Assembly: GCA_037179385.1 (NCBI GenBank)
Contig: CM074193.1
Location: 44,545,082 to 44,609,081, forward strand
Origin: Holothuria scabra
Taxonomy: Eukaryota > Echinodermata > Holothuroidea > Aspidochirotida > Holothuriidae
DNA length: 64,000 nucleotides
Direction of reading: 5' to 3'
The stretch's first letter is position 1, and the number at the start of each line of letters is the position of its first letter. The position numbers and the translations under genes were made by a program. Below the pieces are notes generated by a model. It was not told the DNA's origin. It did not search any database and worked only from the letters and a program-made list of their open reading frames with translations. Below are positions 12,542 through 23,360 of the stretch, one piece after another.

Positions 12542-12549
12542 AGGGAGTC
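12542..12549 (+). repeat. 8-bp target-site duplication, right
   Basis: agggagtc, pair of 11568-11575. Confidence 0.93.
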
Positions 12550-12625
12550 ACACTGGCTCATGTAATCCCCCATTAGTTGCCTCAAGCGATCTTTAGTGAG
12601 GAAGATTAAACATGTTGATAGAGTT

Positions 12626-13700
12626 GCAATTAATTGATGGTGTGTCTTCAAAAAGATCTCAAGTCATCTCTGGTGCCCCCCCAAGGTACTGTCCTTGGAC
12701 CCCTTCTATTCCTTATCTACATAAACAATTTGCCGCAAAAACTTAAATCAAGTGTTACTGTTAGGCTATTTGCCGATGATTGTATTTTGTAGGCCTATCG
12801 TGAAATTAAAAACGCCAACGATACAGAAATTCTTCAATGTGACATTGACAGTCTGTGTCAGTGGGAATCAACTTGGCAAATGGGGTTCAATAAATCCAAA
12901 TGTTTTACCTTGAGAGCCACCCATAAGACTAATCCAAACCCACTTTCTTACGCGATGGGGAACCATACTTTGGAGCAAATAAATCATTACCCATATTTAG
13001 GAGTTGAACTTTCTTCAAATACTGAATGAGCTGGAAAAGCCACATTAATAAAATAGCAGCTAAAGCAAACCGGACTTTGGGCCTACTGAGAAGAAACCTT
13101 GCTCACTGTGACAAGACAACTATAAAGAAACCGCTTATTTTGTTCTTGCTCGGCCCATTCTAGATTATTGTAGTACTGTCTGGGACCCTCATACCCAATC
13201 CGACAGGGATATTATTGAAAAGGTCCAGAGGCGAGCGGCCAGATTTATTTTTAACAACTACAGTCATCAGTCCAGTGTTTCAGACATGATTAAACAACTC
13301 AAATGGGACAATCTTGAAATCCGACGACTGAGGGCTGGCCTCTTAATTATTTATAAAGAAACACACAATTTACTACCAAATAATGTGGCTAAATTCCTGG
13401 TTGACTCTCCAAGCTCAGCCTGTCCGATTACTCGTCGCACTAGTGGTAAATAATTGTACAACCACCTTTCGTCTAATAAACTATGCTATCAAAAGTCTCT
13501 TTACCCCTGTACTATACCTAGTTGGAATTTGCTTCCTGAGCATGTTCGCTGTGCCCCATCAGCAAACTCTTTCAAGAGCCAGCTTTTGTCCCTAAATATT
13601 CAGCATTGTTAGTACTGTATGTACTATTTGCATCATCCGACTCCCAAAGCCCTCTAGTATTTATCAGTACGAGATAGCCTATCAGGCGTTTGTACTGTCT
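12626..13700 (+). pseudogene. LINE reverse-transcriptase relic, C-terminal half of ORF2
   Basis: Translating across frameshifts gives [11 protein letters not shown], then [19 protein letters not shown], the catalytic FADD (12769-12780), QWESTWQMGFNKSKC, YPYLGVEL, SHINKIAAKANRTLGLLRRN, and the post-RT block with VQRRAARFIF and LEIRRLRAGLL. This is the layout of a non-LTR retrotransposon of the CR1/L2/Jockey group. It has an extra C near 12675, an in-frame stop right after the FADD block and later frameshifts, so it is dead. The 5' part is missing, as usual for truncated LINE insertions. It meets another LINE tail to tail near 13700. Confidence 0.88.
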
Positions 13701-13833
13701 GTTGAAAGAAGAAGAAGAAAAATCGACAGCTTCAGGTGGTAACTTATTCCAAGTGTTGATGACCCTTTGTGTGAAGAAGTACTTCTTTGTATTTAGATTA
13801 CAATGACCCTTATAAATCATGTGGCTGTGCCCT
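13700..13833 (-). pseudogene. LINE relic, last ORF2 segment (continues at 18717-19850)
   Basis: On the minus strand: TRGHSHMIYKGHCNLNT, KKYFFTQRVINTWNKLPPEA, the typical closing block of CR1-like ORF2. Its upstream part lies nearly 5 kb away beyond the 13842-18708 insertion; closing that gap at one copy of the 8-bp duplication restores a continuous frame (FEKRYGV then TRGHS). Confidence 0.88.
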
Positions 13834-13841
13834 CTGGTAAC
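13834..13841 (+). repeat. 8-bp target-site duplication, left
   Basis: ctggtaac, identical to 18709-18716. Confidence 0.93.
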
Positions 13842-13853
13842 CAGTGTTGTAGT

Positions 13854-14123
13854 GTGAGTATGGGACCATGAGTACGGGTACGGGTACGGGTACCAGGTCA
13901 TGAGTATGGGTTCGGGTATGGGTACAAGGTTATGAGTACGGGTACGGGTACCTGGTCATGAGTACGGGTACGGGTACGAGTCCCAAGAAAAATTAATCAT
14001 GAGTATGGGTACGGGTACGGGTACCAAGCTGTGAGTACGGGTACGGGTACGGGTACCAGGCTATGAGTACGGATATGGGTACGGGTACAAGGTCATGAGT
14101 ACGAGTACGGGTACGGGTACCAG
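13854..14123 (+). repeat. GTACGG minisatellite, left subterminal array
   Basis: Repeats built from gtacgg hexamers in blocks separated by ccaggtcatgagta. They are higher order: 3-4 hexamers plus a spacer of about 12-14 bases. Open frames of Pro-Tyr-Pro-Tyr type on the minus strand come from this array and are not genes. Confidence 0.93.
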
Positions 14124-15601
14124 TTCCAGCTATGGTAGTCCAACTGACCGTAAATGTGTTTTGAGTAAGCTACAGGTATGAATTCATCAATATGAGTAGC
14201 CTGGGGACATTTGTAACTGGTCTTGACATTCATGCCATTGCAGACCTACTGTATGAATATGGGCACTATCAAGCCAGGCCATAGCCTATAAACAAAGGGC
14301 CTACATGTGGTACTCGATTACTGGTACGCATGCACAACTTGATGGGAATGTGATGGAAATCAGGCCTTTCTTGCTAACTGTGTAAATCAGAATGGCTGAT
14401 ATTCTGGCCTCAAATCAGGCCACATTACAGTGCTACCAAATAAGCAATTGTATGGTCTTTGTTACAACAATGTGCACCCAGCATCACATTGGGACATGTT
14501 TGTAAGTGGTAACCACGGACTTGTATGGGCCGACTTGCATAGGAAGCCTGTGGTGGTAACGGTATAGTATGAAACTACAGTGATACATTTGAGTTTATCA
14601 AGAATCAAGAATCCATGCAAGTCATATGGCATATACCCTATGAGCACAGTGACATTTGAAGATAAGTGAGAGGCAGAAGTCTGAAAACTGAAAAGGATGA
14701 TTTCTAAGAGTGAGTGATGCATGGTGACAAATATAGCTACTTCTTTTAGTGCAAGCACCAATTCTGAGAGGCTAAGTTAATGCCTGCAGTACAGGATTAC
14801 GCAGAGGTGCCAACTCTCCCTGATTCTCAAGAAAACTCCCTGAAAATTCAAGGATTTTGTCCATTCCAACTAGCAAATATGACAATCTCCCTGATTCAAG
14901 CAAGCCTTTCCCCCATTGAGTTGCATGTAATTTTAAAAAATCTCCCTGATTCCTGTGTGAAGCCTCCCTGATTTCTGGATGTAAATGTTTGCATCTCTGC
15001 TTATGGCCAATATGACTAGCGAAATAGATCCATGAGAAAAAATAAGAAAAAGATCCAAGAAAAAATGTCCCACCATCCTCTTTCAAGTGCATGGCCCCTA
15101 CATGCAACCTGCAGCCGTACTATATGTGAATTAGCAACTCAATTATGCTGTTCATACTAGGCTCCCTGTAGTTGAATTTGGTTCAAATTCAGTGTGCCAC
15201 AGCTGCCACTGTAGGAAATGGACTAAATCCCCCCCCCCCCCTCAGCCTCTGAAAATAGAGTATCATGGAAGGTAATAGACTCACCAAGTGCCCCTTAAAG
15301 CGTGTGCCGTCAGTGTTAGTCCCAATACCACACATACAATTGGAGTTCTGTGCCATGCACTGTCACTTTTCATACCCTTTTCACCTACTCATTTAAGTTG
15401 AGGCAGGACTGACAGAAATGGGTCTAGGGGTCTTTCTGAGAGACAGGCAATCAAAAAGTGACTAGTAAAAATTAAATAATCACATGCCACTGGCAGCCCT
15501 AGATTACACTTGTGAGCAAAAATTCAAGTGCACTGCAAAGGCATGCTGTGTGCAAGTGGACTGGTATGTAGGACTAGCTTGATTAGACTGTATGGCTTTG
15601 T

Positions 15602-15983
15602 GTAGCATTGGTAATGCAACTTAATAATTGTAAATTGTTGGTGATCATGAGACTCCACTTATCATTTGGATTTACTAACTATCACAATTGAGCAGATTCT
15701 ATTTTGGTCAAAAATGTGGCCTGCAGCACACTGATCAAAAAATAATGTAACCCCACTACAGTACGTACAAAGCCAACAGTGTCTTTCTTTCAACAAAAGC
15801 AGTTAGATTTGCTGGGTCTTTACACAAATCTCCAATTTGGATTACTGGAAGATTAAAAAAGAACAAGCAATCTTGCACAGGTAGGCCTACCTGGTTTTGT
15901 GTATTATTGGTAATGCAGCTTATGATTGTAAATTGTTGGTGATCATGAGACTCCACTATCATTTGGATTTACTAACTATAACT
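15602..15983 (+). repeat. Spaced direct repeat, about 85 bp
   Basis: The two copies share ttggtaatgca, attgtaaattgttggtgatc, atgagactccact and atcatttggatttactaact, with their starts about 298 bases apart. Confidence 0.85.
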
Positions 15984-17376
15984 GTAAAAACTGTAACTGT
16001 AGAAACATGCTTATCTTAAAGCTATACATCATATCATGTTGGTATTTGAGTTAAAATGAATGGGTTGATTAAGATCTGTATGAGAACTGATTTTAATTAG
16101 CTATAACATAGTAGATCCTGTCCCGGCCATACTCCCCCAGCACAGATAGTCCCAACATGATCTACCACTGTCCTACCCTATCATCAATTTATTATCGGAA
16201 AAGTCGTTCCAGAATTTACATATATCCTCTGATGTTGTGCATGTAGGCTACCGGACTCATACCTCTACTGTTATTCAGTAAGTTTAGTACTGAAAAAAAA
16301 AAGGCAGAGGCTCAGCAGCCCTGGTAGCCATGGCTTAATATGATTTTAAAGACAGTTTATTGAGGCTGCATCCAATCTGCAAAAAGCTGACAGAAAGAAT
16401 AACCAGTCTCTCTTTGTAGCAGTAAGCCTAGCCAAGCTTCTTATAGTACACAGAAGATACCCTTTTGAAAAAGTTGTATGTAGGGAATTACACAGGATGC
16501 AAACTTAGCAGCACAGGCAATAGTTAGATAAACTGAAAATGAACTGCAAATAAATACAGTAAGCCACAGACCACATGCTCATAGTTACAGTAGCAATTCA
16601 TTCAAGGTGTATCAATCAATAGTTGCCCATGAAGTTGAGTGGATTAGGTTCAACTCAAGGGTTTCTCAGGTACCACTGCATAAGACTGAGTAGTTTGTAT
16701 TGTCCTAGAATCTTCCAGTTCTGTACTTCAAGATTTTTGTAATCTCTACTTACTGTACACTTTCACACCCAGCAATTCATACTGCTTTTGTTGTAAAAAC
16801 TTTTATTGTTGAACAACATGGAGTATAGGTACAGGTTGCTGGACCATGGGATTCATACAACAAAGCCCTTCAAGCTGATTAAGCTACTGTATTCAAGCAC
16901 TGACAATGAACCTCAAGGATGACAATGTGTGAAAATCTAGGTCCAGTAACAACAAACAGCAGTGAATTACATACATGCAGGCATCAGAAAATGAAGGTGT
17001 TGGCAGGTGCAATGGGCAATTGTTGGAATAGCTTGGGACATATCTTTTAAGGTGTGTGTGTGGGTAGGAGGGGGGATCTGGAACATATTTTTAAGGGGAA
17101 GGGGAATCTATAATAGATTGCTCCACTAGCCTTATGATCAAGTAAGTGTAATTTCTGAGTGGAGGGAAGATTTGAAGTCCCTCTGAGAAAAGTACCTGGT
17201 GAGTATACCCAACTATACCTGAACTCATGAGAAATATTAATTCAGACTCTTAATACCTTTACTCCTGACCTGGTCTCCATATTTGTACTCATGAGCTGGT
17301 ACCATCATACACATGATCCTGTACTTGATCATGTGCCACACTTTCAGTGGCTACATACAAGAATGTCAAACTTAGT

Positions 17377-17402
17377 GGGGGGGGGGGGGGAGGCGGGGGG
17401 GG
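17377..17402 (+). repeat. G-rich tract
   Basis: A run of 14 g, then aggc and 8 more g. Could form a G-quadruplex on the plus strand. Confidence 0.75.
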
Positions 17403-18375
17403 CAGACTATGGGCAAAATTTTTTCATGCAGAGTGAACTAGAAGTGAAACCTGTGCTTCAGTGGGTGGGGTCAAGGCTGCAGGCGAAGCCCTCAGAAGCT
17501 TAAGAGGTTATATTAAGTAACTGGTAGAAGGCAGTGAGGTAGTAAGGGCTAAATCTTGAGGAAATGCTCCATGCCCCATGTTGTGCTGCCACTGTACAGT
17601 GAACAGCACATTCACTAATGAGATGGACTCGGACTCAGGCTAGGATCCTTTGGACTCAGACTCGGCTTAAACTCGGGGGGGGTACTGAACTCAGAATTGG
17701 CCCAGAATGTGGGTCACTGGAATCGGAATTGGCTCGGACTCGGTTACAGCCCTGCTAACAAGTAGTCAACTGTATGGAACACTGTTGTCAATCAGAACCT
17801 ACAGTGTACAATACAAGCTTAAATTTAACCAGGCCCCCATCATTTATCACTTTTTAATCTTAGTTAAACTTTTATTCACATTACTAGAAGAATAATGTAT
17901 GTCCTGTGTTCCCCTTTGTTTTTTGGGCCCCAGGATGACTAAATAATTCATGCCCTAAGAAGAGGCCTTAATTACCCAAAATATAAAATTCTCACCCAGG
18001 CCTGAACAATTTACCCAGAGCAGATTCCCAGTAAACACCACTCATGCCCCCTTCCCCTTATAGTGCAATTAACCCCATGGACACTACTTTCAGACAAGGG
18101 GCATGTAGCATTATAGTAAATAAAATAGGAGCTAGCATGGGGGGAAGGCACAGTAATAATATACATAGGATTGAGTTTGAATGTTGCATACATGTTCATG
18201 TAGAATTTTTAGTGGACACTGATCTGTTAAAAGTGTTTTGATGGGAATCCTCAAAATTTGGTGTGGTGAGTAGTTCCATATGTAATAAAATCATGCACCC
18301 TCTAGGAGTCATCCTGAACCTTTGGTTTATATATAGCTTAATGTCAATCATTATAAACTTAAGTTGTTGTTGTCA

Positions 18376-18696
18376 GAGTACAAGACCAGTAGCATGGGTA
18401 TGAATACTAGGTCATGAGTATGGGTACCAGGTCCCGAGTATGAGTATGAGTACGGGTAGCAGGTCATGAGTACGGGTACGGGTACCAGGCCATGAGTACG
18501 AGTACGGGTACGGGTACGGGTACCAGGTCATGAGTATGGGTACGGGTCCGAAGAAAAATAAACCATGAGTATGGGTACAGGTACCAGGCCATGAGTACGG
18601 GTATGGGTACAGGTACCAGGCCATGAGTACGGGTACGGGTACGAGTACGGAATCTTGTACTCGAGTACGGGTACGAGTACGGGTACGGGTACAGGT
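18376..18696 (+). repeat. GTACGG minisatellite, right subterminal array
   Basis: Same hexamer blocks and catgagtacgggtacgggta unit as the left array and in the same strand orientation, so the two arrays are direct rather than inverted although the element ends are inverted. Confidence 0.93.
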
Positions 18697-18708
18697 ACTA
18701 CAACACTG

Positions 18709-18716
18709 CTGGTAAC
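18709..18716 (+). repeat. 8-bp target-site duplication, right
   Basis: ctggtaac, pair of 13834-13841. Confidence 0.93.
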
Positions 18717-18749
18717 ACCGTACCTCTTTTCAAAAAGACTACTGGAATT

Positions 18750-18903
18750 CAGAGGCCGCAGAGCCAATTATGAAGTGCGGGGGCTAATCATCAAAGCGGC
18801 CCAATATGTGCAATAAAATAAATGCAATTTAAGGCGGCCCAAAATGCCCACAGAAAAAAGTGCTGGGGCTAAAGCCCCCGTAGCCCCCCCATCTCCGCCG
18901 TCC
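18750..18903. mobile_element. 154-bp hAT-like MITE inside the LINE
   Basis: Flanked by ctggaatt at 18742-18749 and 18904-18911. Starts cagaggccgcagag, ends ctccgccgtcc; the ends are imperfect inverted repeats. Contains ggggctaaagccccc, a hairpin motif also seen at several other sites in the window. It splits the LINE frame exactly between FEDIN and SSSLF. Confidence 0.82.
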
Positions 18904-19303
18904 CTGGAATTTATATCTTCAAAACCTTTAAAAATATGGAAAGTTTCAATAAGATCTGCCCTAAGCCTTCTCATTTCTAATGACATAACACCAAGATCAT
19001 CAAGTCTCTGCTCATAAGGCAAATGACAAACATCTGGTACCATACGTGAAAACCTCTTCTGAACCTTTTCGAGCAAATTAACATCTTGTCTTAAATGAGG
19101 ATTCCATGCTGGACTACAATATTCCAAAACAGGACGGACTAGAGACTTATACAACGGAAGCAGGATCTCTCTATCCTTAAAAGTCAAGGTTCTACTTAAT
19201 ATGCCAAGTGTTTTGTTTGCTTTCTTGATTATTTCAGAAACATGTCTACCTGGTTTCAAGGACTTATGCACAATGACACCAAGGTCTTTTTCTTCCTCTA
19301 TTG

Positions 19304-19682
19304 TAGGGCTGTGAACGTGTGGCAAAATAACTAAACGTTTAACCTCAAAAATATGCGATCGTTTAGCGATTAATGGCGATTACCTTATCACAAAAAAAAA
19401 TTATTTCAGTATACAGGGATTGATGCTGAATGTAATGCAGAAATAATAATAGTTGTTATCATGCATGGTAAAATCAAATTATTCTGAAACTTTGAAGCCT
19501 ACAAGGTTCAAACATGCCCAGAATGTTCCATTTAACAAAAAAACTGGGGTCATCACAGTGTAGAGATGGAGATTAAAAAATGTCAAAAACAGGTTTTGCG
19601 ATTAATCTCTTGAGGCTTTGTACTAAACGTTTATTCCACATGCGATCGTTTAGCGATTAATCGCTATATGTTCACAGCCCTA
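19304..19682. mobile_element. 379-bp hAT-type MITE inside the LINE
   Basis: Ends tagggctgtgaac and gttcacagcccta are exact inverted repeats; the 8-bp duplication ctctattg flanks both sides (19296-19303 and 19683-19690). Subterminal copies of atgcgatcgtttagcgatta occur at both ends in the same orientation. No coding capacity. Confidence 0.93.
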
Positions 19683-19850
19683 CTCTATTGCCTGCAAGGT
19701 CTTTCCTCCCATAACATAAGAAGAATTGGCATTATTTCTACCAATATAGAGTACTTTACATTTATCTACATTAAATGACATTTGCCAGTCCTCCGACCAT
19801 AAATAGGCAAATCATGTTGCAGACAAGCAAGATCACCTTGTGAGGCTGTG

Positions 19851-20218
19851 TAACATTAGTTGTAATGCATTTCATAATTATTAGCCTTAGCATTGTGCCA
19901 GTGGAACCCAACTCAGCTAGGCCTAGGCCTAATCTTAGGGGACTGCAGAGATGGGGATAGGGTGTGGACTGGGGTTTTAGCCCCCCCCCATCTCTACCTT
20001 AGGCCCTAAGCATCTTTGGTCTACTTATATATATTGCTGTTCGGCTAGAATATTGTTGAACATACTGGGCCACTTTGGTGAGTAACGCCCCCCACCTCCA
20101 GCTTCAAAATTCACTGTGCTGCCCTGGACTAAAGTCAAGTGGGTCCCAATATCACTCAAAAGTCTTGGGTTGTCGTACTCTTAGCATTTTATAGGCATAG
20201 GCTAGTGCCAGACTGTTA
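19851..20218. other. Unassigned
   Basis: No gene or element recognised. Contains a c-run near 19981. Confidence 0.5.
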
Positions 20219-20490
20219 ACTTTTTTTGTGGGCGAGGAATTCGAACAAGAAATGGAAAACATGCATGATGCACAGATGGAAAAGCTCAGCATACCAAAAC
20301 ATGTATTCCATGCTGCAAGTACAGTATGCTACATACAGGTATGTGTATTTTCTGCAGGAAAAAATTTCGCATTCAAATTTTGAGCAGCAGTTTTGAAGTT
20401 TTTTGAGGACTTTCACACATTGTTTGTGGAAAAGCAGTGAGTTATGCGTGCACACAAAAAATTGCTGAGTACATACAGTACGTATGCTAG
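20219..20490 (-). repeat. Relative of the loop of the 11.6-kb foldback element
   Basis: The reverse complement shares gttttggtatgctg, ttttccatttcttgttc and a cctgtatgt/cctgtacgt block with 12045-12140, in the same order. The 340-bp arms of the foldback are absent here, so the loop sequence exists as a separate repeat. Confidence 0.75.
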
Positions 20491-20662
20491 GAGTATTTTT
20501 TATTTAGTGAAGGCACAGTTGCGCAGGGAACAACTTCAAATTGGTAAAAGACGAGTGCGGATTTCACTAAAAACTGCTGAAGTGCGTGGACAGAAACACG
20601 AGGCAGTTGGCTGCGCGGTGAACGGGAACGGGTTCCCCGAGCAGGCCAAACTTTACAGTCTG

Positions 20663-20875
20663 TAGGGCTGCCACAGTAATTTTTCATATCATTATCGCGC
20701 ATTCAAAACTGTATTCTTCACATTTGTCATCAGTATGATAATAATCATTAGTGCCAGTATCAAGAACACAATCAGTATACAAAAGCCAAGCCTACAAAAT
20801 TCAGTTTGAAGCTCAAAATTTTATTAGAATAACAATAATTGTATGACCTTTGCCTTTGAAAAAAGTAATCAAAGT
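20663..20875 (+). mobile_element. hAT-like element, left end only (family T)
   Basis: Starts tagggctgccacagtaat and matches 47262-47460 through aaaactgta, acatttg-catcagyatg, and tgacctttgcctttraaaaa. The right end is not found, so the copy is truncated. Confidence 0.65.
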
Positions 20876-20954
20876 CAAAAAAAGTGTCTGCTAATGTTTC
20901 CACAGGTAACCCTGGTACCCATCCAACATATACTACCCGGTTCCAAAAGTAGTT

Positions 20955-21280
20955 CCAAAATTACTACTCGTTTCTGTGGCAAAGGTGAACGGCATCACTT
21001 CTTTCCTCATTATCACACCGTGACTGATATTTATGTTAATTAAATGAAACTGGGACATTGTATTCACTATATCAAGTTTGCTTTGAAATGACAATACAGT
21101 TACAGTATTCCATGAGATACCAAAATTACTACTCATTTCTGTGGCAAAGGTGAACAGCATCACTTCTTTCCTCATTATCACACCATGACTGATATTTATG
21201 TTAATTAAATGAAACTGGGACATTGTATTCACTATATCAAGTTTGCTTTGAAATGAAAATACAGTTATTCCATGAGATAC
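20955..21280 (+). repeat. 165-bp tandem duplication
   Basis: Units 20955-21119 and 21120-21280 differ at only a few bases (actcgtttctg against actcatttctg, aacggcatc against aacagcatc). The minus-strand open frame of 125 residues that spans both units is a consequence. Confidence 0.95.
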
Positions 21281-21469
21281 ACCATACAATGTCTTTTGAT
21301 AATCGCCCAATGCTTGAAAAAATTCAAAACACTGATGGTCACTTTGCGGCAGTAGTTAAGCCTACGCAATGCCAACTTGGATCTTTCCCGCACTCTGTAC
21401 TATGCTAGTAACAGCAGAGAAAATTGTTCTGCCATCAGTGTCTATATGCAAAAAGAGTGCTAAACTGTG

Positions 21470-23189
21470 CATACCATATATTCTGTAATAAACGCCCCCC
21501 CTCTAATAAGTGCCCCCCCCCCCCTCAAAATTTTGAACAACTGCATAGGCCAAGGCCTCCCACACTACAAGCCCAAACCACAGATTAAGCTAGTCGGTTA
21601 TGCATAATCAGTATTTAATGTAACAATCGGCCCGATGCCGATTACCGATTATTAGAAAGAGGGAAGAGACGTGTTTGTCCCTAAAGTACGCGCCCCTAGC
21701 TTTGTGCATACAGTTCAAGATGGAAAATATTGGGAATGGTTCCGTTTGTTTCGCGAATGGAATATCATTTTTGTAGGCCTAATATTTTCTTTTCAAATGT
21801 GGAGATATGAACCAATCGTTAATACAGTAGGATTGTTTTGAGTCGATGTCACATACCCTTTGATAATTTAGTTCTTAGGCAAACATCATGCTCTGTTAGT
21901 TTTCATCTCCCAATCATGTCGCAGCATTTGCAGCATTCTACTGTACTGGGTTGAAGTTGCGTTAATGTACTGTAGAATCCCGCTTTAATGAGGCCATGTA
22001 GGAATACGCAATCATAATAATCTTAGCGGTTCTGGGGCAGCAAAACAATTCCCCCCGATTAACATATCCTGTGGTTCCTTTCAGATATAAATATCGCCGT
22101 AAATTTTTAGCAGTTCTTGTCCAAAACTTATGTCTTGTTTGAAAATAATCTGCAATTGAAATGCACGCAAGTGAGATCCCTGAAAAATCCATGTACGCAG
22201 AGATTTGTGATGTCGTTTCTTGGTGAATTTAGCACGGGGCTTGCCTGGCTGCGCTAGCCTGTTATATCAGCATAGGAAATGGGATCACCGTAACACATAA
22301 AAACTCAATAGAAAAATTCGTCTCAAGGCCTAGTATTTTCACACACTAAATCACATAGGCGATGGCGTGAGTTGTGATTGGCTGGCTAGAATCATTGCAT
22401 TTGAACCAATCACGATGCATGGGGCAATTTAAATTTTGCAATGTATCGTATGCATATGATGTCACCGAGCAAAACATGCCTTGTTTGGCGGTAAAAACGG
22501 ACACGCACGTAAGTCTACTGCATGCGTGGGCGAAGAAATCGGCTGCACGAGACCACGTGCATCACTGTTTTCGTTCTCAATGACGTTAACATTTCATAAG
22601 TCCTACTGTAAATAACATTACAGAAGGAATGCGAGAAATCGCTTCATTTATGCCGGATAATAACCACCGAACTTCGTAAGATTCTAGGTGCTACGTGTAC
22701 AAAACGTGCACAGATACATGGTACGCTTGGGGACTTGAAAATACTGCCAAACACTGCAGCTCTATAGTCTGTACTGTGTTTTTGTACAGAACAAATTGTA
22801 CAGCAACTAACGCGGCACTTTTTCAAGACTGCAAGAAATACAGTTCCAGGTTATACTACATTGTTATGGGGAAAATAACCAACGATCACGCCCATGGCAG
22901 CGGTTTAATTTATACATTTGTGCTGATCAATGCATTCTGTTTTGGTGGGAAGGATTGAGTACGGTATTCACAGGAATTTTAACGGAATTAAGAGTTTCAA
23001 GTTAAGTTTCAAGTATATTTGTGCCCCTTCTTCAGTTTACAAATAATCGGTGGTAATGATGGGTTGAATGGCAGAATTTTACCGATGCCGATTAGTTAAT
23101 TTTTTTATTAAAATATACCCTCAAATAAACGGCCCCCTTTTCAAAAATGTAACCCCCCCGGGGGCGTTTATTACAGAATATACGGTATG
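21470..23189. mobile_element. 1.7-kb element with 30-bp terminal inverted repeats
   Basis: Left catacc-tatattctgtaa then taaacgccccc; right gggggcgtttattacagaat then atac-ggtatg. The two are reverse complements except for one base. Inside, ccgattaccgattatt-type motifs lie near both ends (21640 and 23045-23095). It carries repeat X (21955-22615). No transposase seen. A fragment of the same terminus lies at 43185-43212. Confidence 0.78.
21955..22615 (+). repeat. Repeat X, copy 1
   Basis: Reverse-complement match to 49615-50250: gatgtcaccgagcaaaacat, aggcgatggcgtgagttgtg, attggctggct, cacggggcttg, aaaaatccatgtacgcagag, tttcttggtgaatttagcac. About 640 bases. Small open frames inside differ between copies, so it is probably non-coding. 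Confidence 0.88.
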
Positions 23190-23360
23190 TTCTTACCAGA
23201 GTATATCCCGCTAAATATTTTGTGTAAGTTTTTCATTGGGAACACTGCACTGAACAGCCTGCAAAAAATCATCAAATGCAATGTATGTAAAACGAATCCC
23301 CCCCCCCCCCCCAAATTCCGGTAATCAAAGATTTAGGCTGCAGTTCCAAGGTGAATTTAA

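Larger units (their letters stand above)
14124..18375. other. Interior of the 4.87-kb element, unassigned
   Basis: No transposase motif seen in any frame. Notable: repeated ctccctgatt units at 14815-14975, a direct duplication of about 85 bases (15602-15686 and 15900-15983, sharing attgtaaattgttggtgatc and atgagactccact) and a g-run at 17377-17402. Confidence 0.55.
13842..18708. mobile_element. 4.87-kb hAT-type element with subterminal minisatellites
   Basis: Ends are cagtgttgtagt (13842) and actacaacactg (18697-18708), exact reverse complements, with an 8-bp duplication ctggtaac outside. CAGTG...CACTG ends and 8-bp duplications are hallmarks of hAT elements. Just inside both ends lie arrays of gagtacgggtacgggtacc, in the same orientation. 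The 4.2-kb interior has no recognisable transposase, so it is non-autonomous, decayed, or itself composite. It sits inside a minus-strand LINE. Confidence 0.88.
18717..19850 (-). pseudogene. LINE relic (CR1/L2-like ORF2), carrying two nested MITEs
   Basis: Minus-strand pieces read, in order: WSEDWQMSFNVDKCKVLYIG (about 19800-19740), GGKTLQAIE, then after the 19304-19682 insertion EEKDLGVIVHKSLKP, KKANKTLGILSRTLTFKD, LYKSLVRPVLEYCSPAWNP, LRADLIETFHIFKGFEDIN to about 18912. After the 18750-18903 insertion it reads SSSLFEKRYGV to 18717, where the 4.87-kb element interrupts it. The block order matches the C-terminal half of a CR1-type reverse transcriptase. The catalytic FADD is not present; a frameshift lies near 19800. 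Each insertion removed in silico with one target copy restores the frame. Confidence 0.9.

Noticed and set aside
13572..13901. Minus-strand frame with a Pro-Tyr-Pro-Tyr start as a repeat protein
   Set aside because: The start is minisatellite DNA of the 4.87-kb element; the remainder is LINE ORF2.
18412..18767. Minus-strand Pro-Tyr/Val-Pro-rich frames as secreted repeat proteins
   Set aside because: They are the reverse of the GTACGG minisatellite.
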